This document shows positions 51,518 through 60,250 of a stretch of 64,000 bases of DNA, in pieces. Source of the stretch: Prevotella sp. (lineage in GTDB: Bacteria; Bacteroidota; Bacteroidia; Bacteroidales; Bacteroidaceae); contig JAGAYI010000041.1 in NCBI GenBank assembly GCA_017940545.1, positions 1 to 64,000 on the forward strand, read 5' to 3'. The translations under genes and the position numbers were made by a program. Under the pieces are notes generated by a model. It had not been told where the DNA came from. It saw nothing but the letters and a program-made list of their open reading frames with translations, and did not search any database. The first letter of the stretch is position 1. Every line of letters starts with the position of its first letter.

Positions 51518-54448
51518 ATGAAGAAGCTATTATTTACGCTTGTGGCACTTTTGGCCACGATGACAACGTTTGCCCAGACGAACCTTACGTCGGGCAAGAC
51601 GGTAGTACCCTTAGGAGGCCTGAAGAGCTTCCTCCCTGAAGGCGTGTTGACGGTGGATAACCTACAGCTGATAACCACCGATGGCAACACCACCAACGTT
51701 TTCCTGTTCCCGCAGAATGCTGACAACCTTGAAGCCAACCAAGCGTTGGGCATTCAGGGCTTCTACATCGACTTAGGCGAGTCGAAGAGCATTGGTGCCA
51801 TCCAGTCAACATGGGAAGGCGCCGACTGCGGTGCCAACATCTATGTGACTGACACCGAGCCTGCTGCTGACGGTTCGTTGACAGGTGAAACGCTGATAGC
51901 CACCTTTACCAATGCGCAAGAGGCTAAGAAGGATGCCGCCGTGGCAGTAGAGAACAGCGGACGCTACATTGTCTTCGTGCCCACCGAGGCAACTAACTAT
52001 ACCTGGGGTGTGAAGATACGTACCTTCGTAGCTCTTGAGAAACAAGCTTCCGTCCTGACCACCCTCGAGGTGTCTCCCTCTATGGTCAAGGTTGGCGAAG
52101 CTACTGAAATGACCTTCACCGCCAAGGACCAGTTAGGACTGGTGCTGACCGAGGGTATCACCTATACGGCTACGAATGCTACGCTCGACGGCACAACGCT
52201 GACGGCAACTGCCGTTGGCAACGTGGTGATTACGGCAACGATGGGCGAAACCGCAGTAACCGCTACCATCAAGGCCGTCAACGTCTCTGCCCCCACGGCT
52301 AACCCTACCGAGCCCGCCGATCTGGCAGCAAATGTGATTGCCGTCTATAGTGCTAAATACAACAAGGGAATCAATGACAGCAACCCCACATGGGGTGTCG
52401 GTGGCGGTGCTCCCAATCCGCTCTACACCTCTATTGAGGAAGTCGTCATTGCTAACGACCATAAGGTGGTGCACGTCAAGGGCGCCGGCTTCAACAGTCG
52501 TACGGCCGGTGGCGTAGGCATCAGCAGCGACTATACCAAAATCCACGTGGCGCTCTATCCCTTTACTGCTACCACGGCAAAGATTTTCGGCGACAATGCC
52601 TACGGTAATGCTCTTACCGTGGAAGACCTCGTTCCCGGACAGTGGAACTATGTGGAGATTGACAACACCGGCAGCCAGCCCAACTACATGCTCGTAGAAC
52701 TGGTTGGCGAGACGGAGTTCTATCTGGACCACTTCTATCTTGCAAAGCCTGCTGCTGACGACAGCGAGGCTCCTACGCTGGAAACTGCTGAGCTGGTAAG
52801 TGCCGGCATCGGCTGTGCAACACTGAAACTGAAGGCTACTGACGACAAGTCGGCTCAAGTGACTTACGTCATCAATGACGGTACGAAGGACTATACGACG
52901 AAGGGTGACAACGGCACGGAAATTACCTATACCATAGGCGGACTGGCGTTTGGCCAGGCCTATACACTCAGCATTGTGGCTCAGGACGACAATGAGAATA
53001 AGTCGGCTGCACAGCAGGTAGGGGTTACCACGCTGGCGCTCGCTGCCGCTCCTGTTCCCACGCAGGCCGCTGCCGATGTCATCAGCATCTATAGCAATGC
53101 ATATACCGGTACAGGCTATGCCTACGGTGGCTGGGGACAGTCAACAGTTGTTACAGACCAAAAGGCGGAAAACGACGATGTGCTTCAGTTGACCAACTAC
53201 AACTACCTTGGTTTCGAACTATCGACTCAGCTCGACCTCTCTAATATGGAGTATGTACACATTGATGTGCTGCCGCTTCAGAATATGAGTCTCGGCATCA
53301 CACCCATCATGAACGGCGGTACACCCACCGAAAATTCCACCAGCGTAGGCACCCTTGTTCCTGGCCAGTGGAACAGCTGTGACATCAAGCTCTCTGACCT
53401 CGCACTGGACTATGCTAACGCCAAAGCCTTCCAGCTCAAGCTCGACAAAGGCACCGGTACAGAAATTGTCTATATCGACAACATCTACTTCTGGAAGAGT
53501 GCTGGTGGTGAGGTTCCCACACCAGAAATTACGACCATTACTGTTGCTGCCGAGGCAACCAGCATTGAAGCAGATGCTACCACCCAGCTGACGGTCAAGG
53601 ATCAGGACGACAATGCAGTTGCTGCCGACCAGGTAACCTTCTCATCTTCTGACGAGACAGTTGCTACCGTCAACGAAAATGGTGTCGTAACAGGTGTCGC
53701 CGAGGGTTCTGCTACCATTACTGCAACTCTGAAGTCTGACAATAATATTAGTTCTACTGTCGAAATTACTGTTACTGCAGCTACTCCTGTTGAGCATGAG
53801 GGAACTCAATATACTGCTGATGGCAAGACTATTTATGTTGTAGCCAACCACTATACAGGCACAGACAACTACGAAGTTATTATTACATCTGATGATGTGA
53901 TGAATGGTTTGGGTGGTTCTTTCTGGTACATCAATGGAGTAGGTGGAACACGTGTTGATGCCAACATGACGATTAGTTCTGATGGTAAAACTTTAACGAT
54001 TACGGCAACTTCTAATCCTGAACCAGAACTTTATACTCCGCTGTATGTTATGATGCCCGGTGAAGTGAATTTCGGACAAATTGTATTTGATTGGCAAGAG
54101 ATTGGTGGTTCAGAGCCAACGCTCGATACTACTGCATTGGAAACAGAGATCAATGCTGCCAAAGCACTGTTGGGGTCTGCTGCTATTGATGTTGATCCGG
54201 GTAAGGCACTCAACGATGCTATTGCAAACGCTGAGCAGGTAAAACAGGACGCCACTACGCAGAGTGATATTGATCAGGCAGTGACTGATCTTAAAGCTGC
54301 TGAGGCTGCTTACACCACTGCCACTGGCATCAGCCGTATCGTGCTCGACACTGGTGCCGATGCCATCTACACGATCGACGGCCGCCGTGTGGAGAATCCT
54401 ACAAGGGGTATCTACATCATCGATGGCAAGAAGATTGTCATCAAGTAA
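51518..54448 (+). CDS. Secreted multi-domain glycan-associated protein (Big2, FIVAR)
   Basis: About 976 residues. Signal peptide MKKLLFTLVALLATMTTFAQ; an F5/8-like beta domain (about 20-170); a Big-like module (about 180-250); two modules with VPGQWNYVEIDN and VPGQWNSCDIKLSDL resembling carbohydrate-binding beta-sandwiches; a fibronectin-like stretch; a Big2 domain (ITTITVAAEATSIEADATTQLTV, about 670-755); a FIVAR-like helical segment (about 870-930) and the C-terminal tail YTIDGRRVENPTRGIYIIDGKKIVIK. No catalytic domain. It likely binds glycan outside the cell beside the GH81 enzyme. The DNA at 53.7-54.3 kb is more AT-rich than the rest. Confidence 0.75.
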   Translation: MKKLLFTLVALLATMTTFAQTNLTSGKTVVPLGGLKSFLPEGVLTVDNLQLITTDGNTTNVFLFPQNADNLEANQALGIQGFYIDLGESKSIGAIQSTWEGADCGANIYVTDTEPAADGSLTGETLIATFTNAQEAKKDAAVAVENSGRYIVFVPTEATNYTWGVKIRTFVALEKQASVLTTLEVSPSMVKVGEATEMTFTAKDQLGLVLTEGITYTATNATLDGTTLTATAVGNVVITATMGETAVTATIKAVNVSAPTANPTEPADLAANVIAVYSAKYNKGINDSNPTWGVGGGAPNPLYTSIEEVVIANDHKVVHVKGAGFNSRTAGGVGISSDYTKIHVALYPFTATTAKIFGDNAYGNALTVEDLVPGQWNYVEIDNTGSQPNYMLVELVGETEFYLDHFYLAKPAADDSEAPTLETAELVSAGIGCATLKLKATDDKSAQVTYVINDGTKDYTTKGDNGTEITYTIGGLAFGQAYTLSIVAQDDNENKSAAQQVGVTTLALAAAPVPTQAAADVISIYSNAYTGTGYAYGGWGQSTVVTDQKAENDDVLQLTNYNYLGFELSTQLDLSNMEYVHIDVLPLQNMSLGITPIMNGGTPTENSTSVGTLVPGQWNSCDIKLSDLALDYANAKAFQLKLDKGTGTEIVYIDNIYFWKSAGGEVPTPEITTITVAAEATSIEADATTQLTVKDQDDNAVAADQVTFSSSDETVATVNENGVVTGVAEGSATITATLKSDNNISSTVEITVTAATPVEHEGTQYTADGKTIYVVANHYTGTDNYEVIITSDDVMNGLGGSFWYINGVGGTRVDANMTISSDGKTLTITATSNPEPELYTPLYVMMPGEVNFGQIVFDWQEIGGSEPTLDTTALETEINAAKALLGSAAIDVDPGKALNDAIANAEQVKQDATTQSDIDQAVTDLKAAEAAYTTATGISRIVLDTGADAIYTIDGRRVENPTRGIYIIDGKKIVIK

Positions 54449-54495
54449 CTCTTCAAGGCCAACACTTGCAAAATAATAAAAACTAAGTATCACTT

Positions 54496-54530
54496 GCCCC
54501 GCCGGCAGCAACTGACGGCGGGGCTTTTTT
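54496..54530 (+). terminator. Strong terminator directly before GH81 start
   Basis: GCCCCGCCG (54496-54504) pairs perfectly with CGGCGGGGC (54516-54524), then six T (54525-54530). The GH81 ATG is at 54537, six bases later. No promoter was found between hairpin and ATG, so the element may act as an attenuator. Confidence 0.85.
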
Positions 54531-54536
54531 CTGACA

Positions 54537-57500
54537 ATGAAAAAACTATCCTTACTTATTGCCCTCTTCCTGTCAGTACAGTTGCTGACAGCCCAGCAAA
54601 TCATACAGGTTGGCAAGGCCAGCTATGCGAGCTATACACCGCGTGCCATGTCTAAAACTGATGCCCATGGCGGTGACCAAAGCCAGTTCATGCAGTATCG
54701 TAAGCTCTATATCAAGGAACAGACGGGCCAGCCTATTCCTACCAACGACTGGTGGACGGATCTGATTAATGCCGACCGTCAGCGAACGGGGCAGGAACTG
54801 ACGGGCCATCTTTGGGCTTATCCTCAGTATGTGCAAGGCATGAAGAATGGCGTGGATGTTCATTATCCTAAGTATTGGATTGACAACGGAACCGAGATGA
54901 AGACCCAGTCGAAGTTGACGGTAAGCGGGGGTGAAGGGTTCATCGCTTCACAACCACTGGCCGAAACCTGGAGCGACTGGACAGTAGGCTTTTCGTTGCT
55001 GCCAGCAGGAGCGGCTGACTATGCTTCGGCTCAGAAGTCCATGCTGGTAACACTGGAACATGGCGTGCCCTTTACGTGGATAGAGACGAAAGGCATCACT
55101 CCTGTTCTCTCGGTGGTCAAGACAGGTAACGACGGCTCTGATAACAAACTGAAGGGGGCGACAACGGTCCGGTTCCTGACCGCTGACGGTGCCACGCTGA
55201 CCAGTGGCGTTTGCCAGCAGTTTGTTGTAGGCATCGGTTCTGCCGATGCTTTCTCTGCCACAGCTGACTACTACGGCATCTACTTGCCCACAGGCAGCAT
55301 GGTGACCATTGACGGAACAGAGGTCAAGGTAACTTACAGCGGCAACCGGCAGTTTGTGGTGGTGGCTCTGCTGACTCAGCCTTCCGACCTGACGGTCTTT
55401 GCTCCTTACGCCTGTTCGAAACCCACCAATACCGAGGTGTCGTGGGACTATGGCGGCAGCAACCTGAATACCCGTTGGAAAGTCAGTGCTACCGACCTGC
55501 GCACCGGTACATCAACTACTCAGGTGCTGCAAGGACAAATACCCCACCACTGGCGGCAACGCTACGCATCTTACAGTCACTCGTTCCTCGACCAGACCTA
55601 CCAGACACCTCGTGGAAAGCTGAAACTCGTGGCCTCTGACCAGGTGAGCATTGGCTATCGATTCTCCGGCATGTTGCCCTGGTATCCCATGCCGACCGAT
55701 ACGGAGGGCGACTATGCCTATGACGCGGCGAAAATGCTGAAGATGTTGGGCGACTATGCCCAAACGGGTACTTTTGGCGCTGACACCTACTGGGGCGGCA
55801 AAGGGCTGACGCAGATGGCCTTGCACATGGCCTTTGCCCGCGAGATGGGCAATGAGGAGCTGTTTGGCAAATGCCACGACCGACTGAGGGAGGCTCTGGT
55901 CAACTGGCTGACCTACACCCCCGGCGAGAACAGCTTTTTCTTTGCCCGTGACAACCGCTATGGCGGACTCATAGGCTATACCACCAGCTACGACTCAGAC
56001 ACCTATAACGACCACCACTTCCACTATGGCTACTTCACGCTGGCGGCAGCCATGCTCTGTCTCGTAGATGACGACTTCAAGACAAACTATGGCGACATGC
56101 TCCGTCTTATTGCCCGCGACTACAATAACTACCGGCGCGACGACTGGAGCTGTTTTCTGCGCATGATGGACCCCTGGGCCGGCCACTGCTATGCCGGCGG
56201 CATGGGTGACGGTGCCGGCAACGGTCAGGAATCTACCTCCGAGTCGATGCAGGCATGGGGTGGCATGTACCTTTTGGGCGTGGCTCTGGACGACACGGAG
56301 TTGCGCGATGCAGGCATCTTTGGCTGGGTGAGCGAGGCCCGCGCCACCGCCGAATATTGGTTTGACCGCCACGGGGATGAGGTTGGGACTGGCTTCCACG
56401 CGGGCTATGACCCGGAATACAACATTGACTACTCGAAGTTCATGCATGAAAACCCCAATTACATCATTCCCTACTCGTCGAACCTGACCAGCCACGGCGT
56501 GGGCTGGTGGACGTGGTTCGGGGGCGACCCCGTCTTCATGCAAGGCATACAATGGATGCCCATTTCGCCTGCGTTAGACTATCTTGGCGAGGACAAAGCA
56601 TTTGCCGCATGGGACTACCAGCGGCTCATGGAGCTGAAAGAACATGCCGGATGGGACGGCACGGGTGGCTCGGGCGGTGCCTCGCTGCGTGACTCCGACT
56701 GGGGCAACGTTGTGCTGGCCTACCGCCAATGGAGCGATGCTGACGATGCTGCCCGCATCTTCGACGAGGGATGGAACGGCGGTTGGGGAACCATGACCAC
56801 CAGTGCCACGAGAGGCATAACCTACTTCGTCACTCATTCGCACCGTTCTTACGGTGACATCCTTTGGGACGTGACGGCCAACATCCCCACGGCACGCGCT
56901 TACAAGAAAGGTGGCACGACCTACCATGTAGCCTATAACCCGACAAACACCACCAAGTCCGTCAGCTTCTCCGACGGAACATCGTTTGACGTGCCCGCCC
57001 GTCAGATGAAGGTGAACGAGGTGGACTACACAGCCGTGACAACGGTTTACCCCGTTGACAACAGCACCCCCGACATCCGCGAACAGTTAGTCATGCGCAA
57101 CCTGGCATTGAATAAACCCTGTACTGCAAGCAGTTTTGAAAATGAGGCTGCCATGCCAGCCGGAAACGCTACCGACGGCAGTGGGTCGTCGCGCTGGAGC
57201 AGTAGCTCTGAGGATGACCAATGGCTGCAGGTGGATTTGGGCGAGCAGGCAGGAATATATAAGGTACGTATTCTTTGGGAGGCGGCATACGCCACGGAGT
57301 ATCGCATTGAGCTGCGTGATACAGAGAATGGTGAAGTAACCTTTAGCAAGACGGGTACTGGCATTGCCAACGAATGGACGGAAATGAACCTCGGTGACCA
57401 TCAGGGACGTTATCTCCGCGTGGTGGGTGTTAAACGCGCTACACAATACGGCACGTCATTCTATGAACTGGAAGTTTATGGAAAACCCGTTTCGGCACAA

Positions 57501-59498
57501 TCCACTGACCTAATGGGTGTCAGCATTACTTGTTCGAAGGACGTGCTGACTCAGGGTGAGGAGGCAGAGCTCTTTGTCAAGGGCTATACCTATGAAGAAA
57601 AAGAGGTGACTGTCACGGCAACATGGAGCAGTAATGACGGCACATTCCGTAGCAACAGGTTTACCCCCACACGACACGGCAACGTAGAGGTGACCGCCAA
57701 CGTGGGCGGAATGACTGCCACCAAGATGCTGGCCGTCGAGGAGGCACTCGTGCCCACCAGTCTGACGCTGGAGCTGAACGGTGAACCCATCATCGGGCAG
57801 ACCATAGGGGTTACGACCGTGGTGCGCGACCAGTTTGGGGCTCCCTATGAGGCGGGAACCACGACCTGTCAGCTCTACGAGGTGGTGAACGGCAACCGGC
57901 AGACAACGTCCCATGCTGAGCTTGACCTTCAGAACAAGACCTTCAGGGCCGACCGTGCCGGCGACTATGTCGTCGTGGTGAGTGCCGGCGGACTGCAGCA
58001 GTCGGTCAGCATAAAGGGTATTGGCCCGAGCGGACTCAACTACGGCGACATACCTCCCGTGGAGGTCGCCCCTGCCATGAGTGGCAGGCTGCCGCTACTG
58101 GTGCGTCAGACGGTTCCGCCAATGAACTTCGACTACAATGGTGGTTCAGAGTTAGGCTCTGACCACTTCCCCGTACCCACCACAGGCGGAGGAACCACGA
58201 ATGCGCTGTTCGTCTCCAAGTTAGGCACCTTCGGCTTCGGCGCACTTGGTAACCTCGACATCTCGGAGTATAACATGATTCATGCCGACATTTACGTCAC
58301 CAACGATGCACCGGACTTCAGCTTCCACATAGAGGGACAGCCCGGCAACAAGGAATACGCCAAGTCGCTCACGGCAGGACAGTGGAACGCCGTTGATGTG
58401 CCTGTCACGAACACAACCTGCAACTGGTTTTTTTTGGCCTTCTCGAATTATGCGAAGGGAACCAACGAGGCGCTGGTGGCGAACGTCTATCTCTATAAGG
58501 AAGAGGGCGGACGCGTCTTTGTGAGCGACCCTGACACCCGGGGCATAGTCACAGTGACAACCTTCGGCACGGGCATTACCGATGCCAACCGTGAGCAGTT
58601 CCTGACCGACGTGGCAGCACTGCCCACTACGGCAACGGCCATTGACCTGAGCGGCATAACGCTGGCCAACACCGAACCGATGACCATCACGACGCAGAAC
58701 CCGAACGTCATACTGCTGCTCAGCGGCGACGGAGGTGACGATGGTTCTGCTTCGCCACAGGCAGGGAAACTCGGTAACACCCGGAACATGGCCTATAATG
58801 CCGGCGGCTGGATACTGCCGCTGAAGGCTACGGGCTTTAAGGTGGCCTTTACTGACGGCTACCCCGTGCTGCCGATGAACTTCGGACGTAACACGACGCT
58901 GACTTATAGCCGCACCATTGCTGCAGGAGCATACGGCACGAGTTGCCTGCCTCGCGAGGTGACGATTCCTGACGGACTCGTGGCTTACGAACTGCAGCGT
59001 GTCACCAGTAGCAGCGTGGAGTTTGTAAAGACGACGGGCACCACCATGACAGCCTACAAGCCCTATCTGCTTTATAATGCTGGAACAGCCGACGTCACGC
59101 TGAGCATCAGCGGCGTGGCAGGCAACGTGGAGTTAGCACGCGGCAGGGCAGAACTGACCGTCACCAAAGACAATGTCAGCTTCGTGGGCAACTTCCGGCA
59201 GTTCCGCGCCAGTGGTAGCGAGGGCTATGCCGCCTTCCGTTCTAACGGACAGTTGGCGTGGCTGAGCAACAGTGGTACTACCGTGGGCTCGTTCCGTGCC
59301 TACTTAGATGGCCTGACAGTGGCACAGGCGGCCCAGCTGTTCATTGGCGGTACAACGTCGATAGAGAACATCGACATTCCGTCCGGCACATCTCGGTCTG
59401 CCGATGCTCCTGTGTATTACGACCTTTCCGGTCGTCGTGTGGAGCATCCCACAAAGGGACTGTATATCGTAAACGGGAAAAAGGTTGTTGTGAAATGA
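54537..59498 (+). CDS. GH81 endo-beta-1,3-glucanase with F5/8-type C domain
   Basis: 1653 residues, secreted (MKKLSLLIALFLSVQLLTAQQ). The GH81 catalytic part spans about 45-790: PIPTNDWWTDLINA, HLWAYPQYV, MLPWYPMPTDTEGDYAYDAAKML, YWGGKGLTQMA, NDHHFHYGYFTLAAA, and the Asp/Glu-rich DGAGNGQESTSESMQAWGGMYLLG that holds the catalytic Glu residues. An F5/8 type C domain (about 854-985), Ig-like/Big modules (about 990-1160), another sandwich module, and a C-terminal domain ending YYDLSGRRVEHPTKGLYIVNGKKVVVK follow. It should hydrolyse laminarin, callose or fungal beta-1,3-glucan. Lies behind an attenuator-like terminator. Confidence 0.92.
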   Translation: MKKLSLLIALFLSVQLLTAQQIIQVGKASYASYTPRAMSKTDAHGGDQSQFMQYRKLYIKEQTGQPIPTNDWWTDLINADRQRTGQELTGHLWAYPQYVQGMKNGVDVHYPKYWIDNGTEMKTQSKLTVSGGEGFIASQPLAETWSDWTVGFSLLPAGAADYASAQKSMLVTLEHGVPFTWIETKGITPVLSVVKTGNDGSDNKLKGATTVRFLTADGATLTSGVCQQFVVGIGSADAFSATADYYGIYLPTGSMVTIDGTEVKVTYSGNRQFVVVALLTQPSDLTVFAPYACSKPTNTEVSWDYGGSNLNTRWKVSATDLRTGTSTTQVLQGQIPHHWRQRYASYSHSFLDQTYQTPRGKLKLVASDQVSIGYRFSGMLPWYPMPTDTEGDYAYDAAKMLKMLGDYAQTGTFGADTYWGGKGLTQMALHMAFAREMGNEELFGKCHDRLREALVNWLTYTPGENSFFFARDNRYGGLIGYTTSYDSDTYNDHHFHYGYFTLAAAMLCLVDDDFKTNYGDMLRLIARDYNNYRRDDWSCFLRMMDPWAGHCYAGGMGDGAGNGQESTSESMQAWGGMYLLGVALDDTELRDAGIFGWVSEARATAEYWFDRHGDEVGTGFHAGYDPEYNIDYSKFMHENPNYIIPYSSNLTSHGVGWWTWFGGDPVFMQGIQWMPISPALDYLGEDKAFAAWDYQRLMELKEHAGWDGTGGSGGASLRDSDWGNVVLAYRQWSDADDAARIFDEGWNGGWGTMTTSATRGITYFVTHSHRSYGDILWDVTANIPTARAYKKGGTTYHVAYNPTNTTKSVSFSDGTSFDVPARQMKVNEVDYTAVTTVYPVDNSTPDIREQLVMRNLALNKPCTASSFENEAAMPAGNATDGSGSSRWSSSSEDDQWLQVDLGEQAGIYKVRILWEAAYATEYRIELRDTENGEVTFSKTGTGIANEWTEMNLGDHQGRYLRVVGVKRATQYGTSFYELEVYGKPVSAQSTDLMGVSITCSKDVLTQGEEAELFVKGYTYEEKEVTVTATWSSNDGTFRSNRFTPTRHGNVEVTANVGGMTATKMLAVEEALVPTSLTLELNGEPIIGQTIGVTTVVRDQFGAPYEAGTTTCQLYEVVNGNRQTTSHAELDLQNKTFRADRAGDYVVVVSAGGLQQSVSIKGIGPSGLNYGDIPPVEVAPAMSGRLPLLVRQTVPPMNFDYNGGSELGSDHFPVPTTGGGTTNALFVSKLGTFGFGALGNLDISEYNMIHADIYVTNDAPDFSFHIEGQPGNKEYAKSLTAGQWNAVDVPVTNTTCNWFFLAFSNYAKGTNEALVANVYLYKEEGGRVFVSDPDTRGIVTVTTFGTGITDANREQFLTDVAALPTTATAIDLSGITLANTEPMTITTQNPNVILLLSGDGGDDGSASPQAGKLGNTRNMAYNAGGWILPLKATGFKVAFTDGYPVLPMNFGRNTTLTYSRTIAAGAYGTSCLPREVTIPDGLVAYELQRVTSSSVEFVKTTGTTMTAYKPYLLYNAGTADVTLSISGVAGNVELARGRAELTVTKDNVSFVGNFRQFRASGSEGYAAFRSNGQLAWLSNSGTTVGSFRAYLDGLTVAQAAQLFIGGTTSIENIDIPSGTSRSADAPVYYDLSGRRVEHPTKGLYIVNGKKVVVK

Positions 59499-59550
59499 GA
59501 AAGGAAACAATGAAAACCTACATTTTTCTTTTAAAAATCAGGCCAAACAC

Positions 59551-59581
59551 TTGCATTTGTACAAATATTTTTGTACCTTTG
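59551..59581 (+). promoter_or_regulatory. Promoter upstream of repeat copy 2
   Basis: TTG (59551-59553), 20 bp, TACCTTTG (59574-59581). No protein gene follows; the transcript would enter the GC-rich repeat at 59711, parallel to copy 1. Confidence 0.6.
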
Positions 59582-59710
59582 CGACAAAAGTCGCGCGAGG
59601 TTCTTTGACTTAAAGGCGCAAGGCGCAAGCGGATTCTCCGCAACTTTGCTATTGGTATTGTTTCTGTAAGAAAGAGGCTTACACGACTGCAAAAAGCACA
59701 ACCGGCCTGA

Positions 59711-59884
59711 AAACAGGGTTACACCGCCCGCTGTTAGTTCTAACGCCGCCCGCCGTTAGTTCTAACGGCGGGCGGCGTTAGAATGAACGGCGGCCGCCGT
59801 GTTCCTGTTTCCCCGGCAGTTTCTCCCTGCTTCCCCTACCCAAAGTCCCCGTTTCCCCGGCAGTTTCTCCCAGTTTCCCCGGCA
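59711..59884. repeat. Dispersed GC-rich repeat, copy 2
   Basis: Counterpart of 2466-2640. Direct units at 59723-59737 and 59745-59759, inverted units at 59762-59776 and 59784-59798, all at 22-bp steps. The central hairpin has 19-bp perfect arms (59741-59759 and 59762-59780). Compared with copy 1, arm changes (CGCTG to CGCCG, ACACC to ACGCC) are matched by complementary changes in the other arm. Confidence 0.88.
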
Positions 59885-59992
59885 TCTGCTCTTAGAGTGA
59901 CGGCAGCTGCCAGTCAGTAAATCTGCCCTTCTTTCCATTCGACTTTTTGGATGGCATATCTCGTAGTGAAGGGGGGGCTGAATAAGGCTCTT

Positions 59993-60049
59993 TCGGACAA
60001 TTTCGCACCCTATACCCCCGTTTTGTCCGATATTTTGGCGTTTGTCCGA
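59993..60049. promoter_or_regulatory. Cluster of TTGTCCGA motifs
   Basis: TCGGACAA at 59993-60000 and TTGTCCGA at 60023-60030 and 60042-60049, ahead of the promoter at 60080. GGCGTTT (60038-60044) can also pair with AAACGCC (60065-60071). Possible regulator sites. Confidence 0.5.
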
Positions 60050-60079
60050 ACATCTGTTTTGGATAAACGCCAGTTTTTT

Positions 60080-60109
60080 TTGATGTGTATGGTTTTCGTC
60101 TTAACTTTG
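60080..60109 (+). promoter_or_regulatory. Promoter of candidate small RNA
   Basis: TTG (60080-60082), 19 bp, TAACTTTG (60102-60109). Confidence 0.7.
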
Positions 60110-60115
60110 CATCAA

Positions 60116-60222
60116 CAAAACAAAGAGACAAGATTCATACGATATAGGTTAGTAATTTTTTCATAATGTTTTTTTGATTTAAGTTAGTGAAAAGAAAAAG
60201 CCCGCATCCCTGCGGGCTTTTT
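60116..60222 (+). ncRNA. Candidate small RNA of about 105 nt
   Basis: A consensus promoter and a strong terminator enclose about 80 bases with no open frame beyond three codons (ATG TTT TTT TGA). The body is A/U-rich (ATCAACAAAACAAAGAGACAA...). The unit is independent of the convergent pepD gene. TTGTCCGA motifs upstream suggest regulation. Unrecognised; expression is inferred. Confidence 0.55.
60195..60222 (+). terminator. Terminator of candidate small RNA
   Basis: AAAAAGCCCGCA (60195-60206) pairs perfectly with TGCGGGCTTTTT (60211-60222). A-tract on the left makes it work for the leftward pepD gene too. Confidence 0.85.
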
Positions 60223-60250
60223 CTTTGATGTGTTTTTTTTTGAATTGTTA

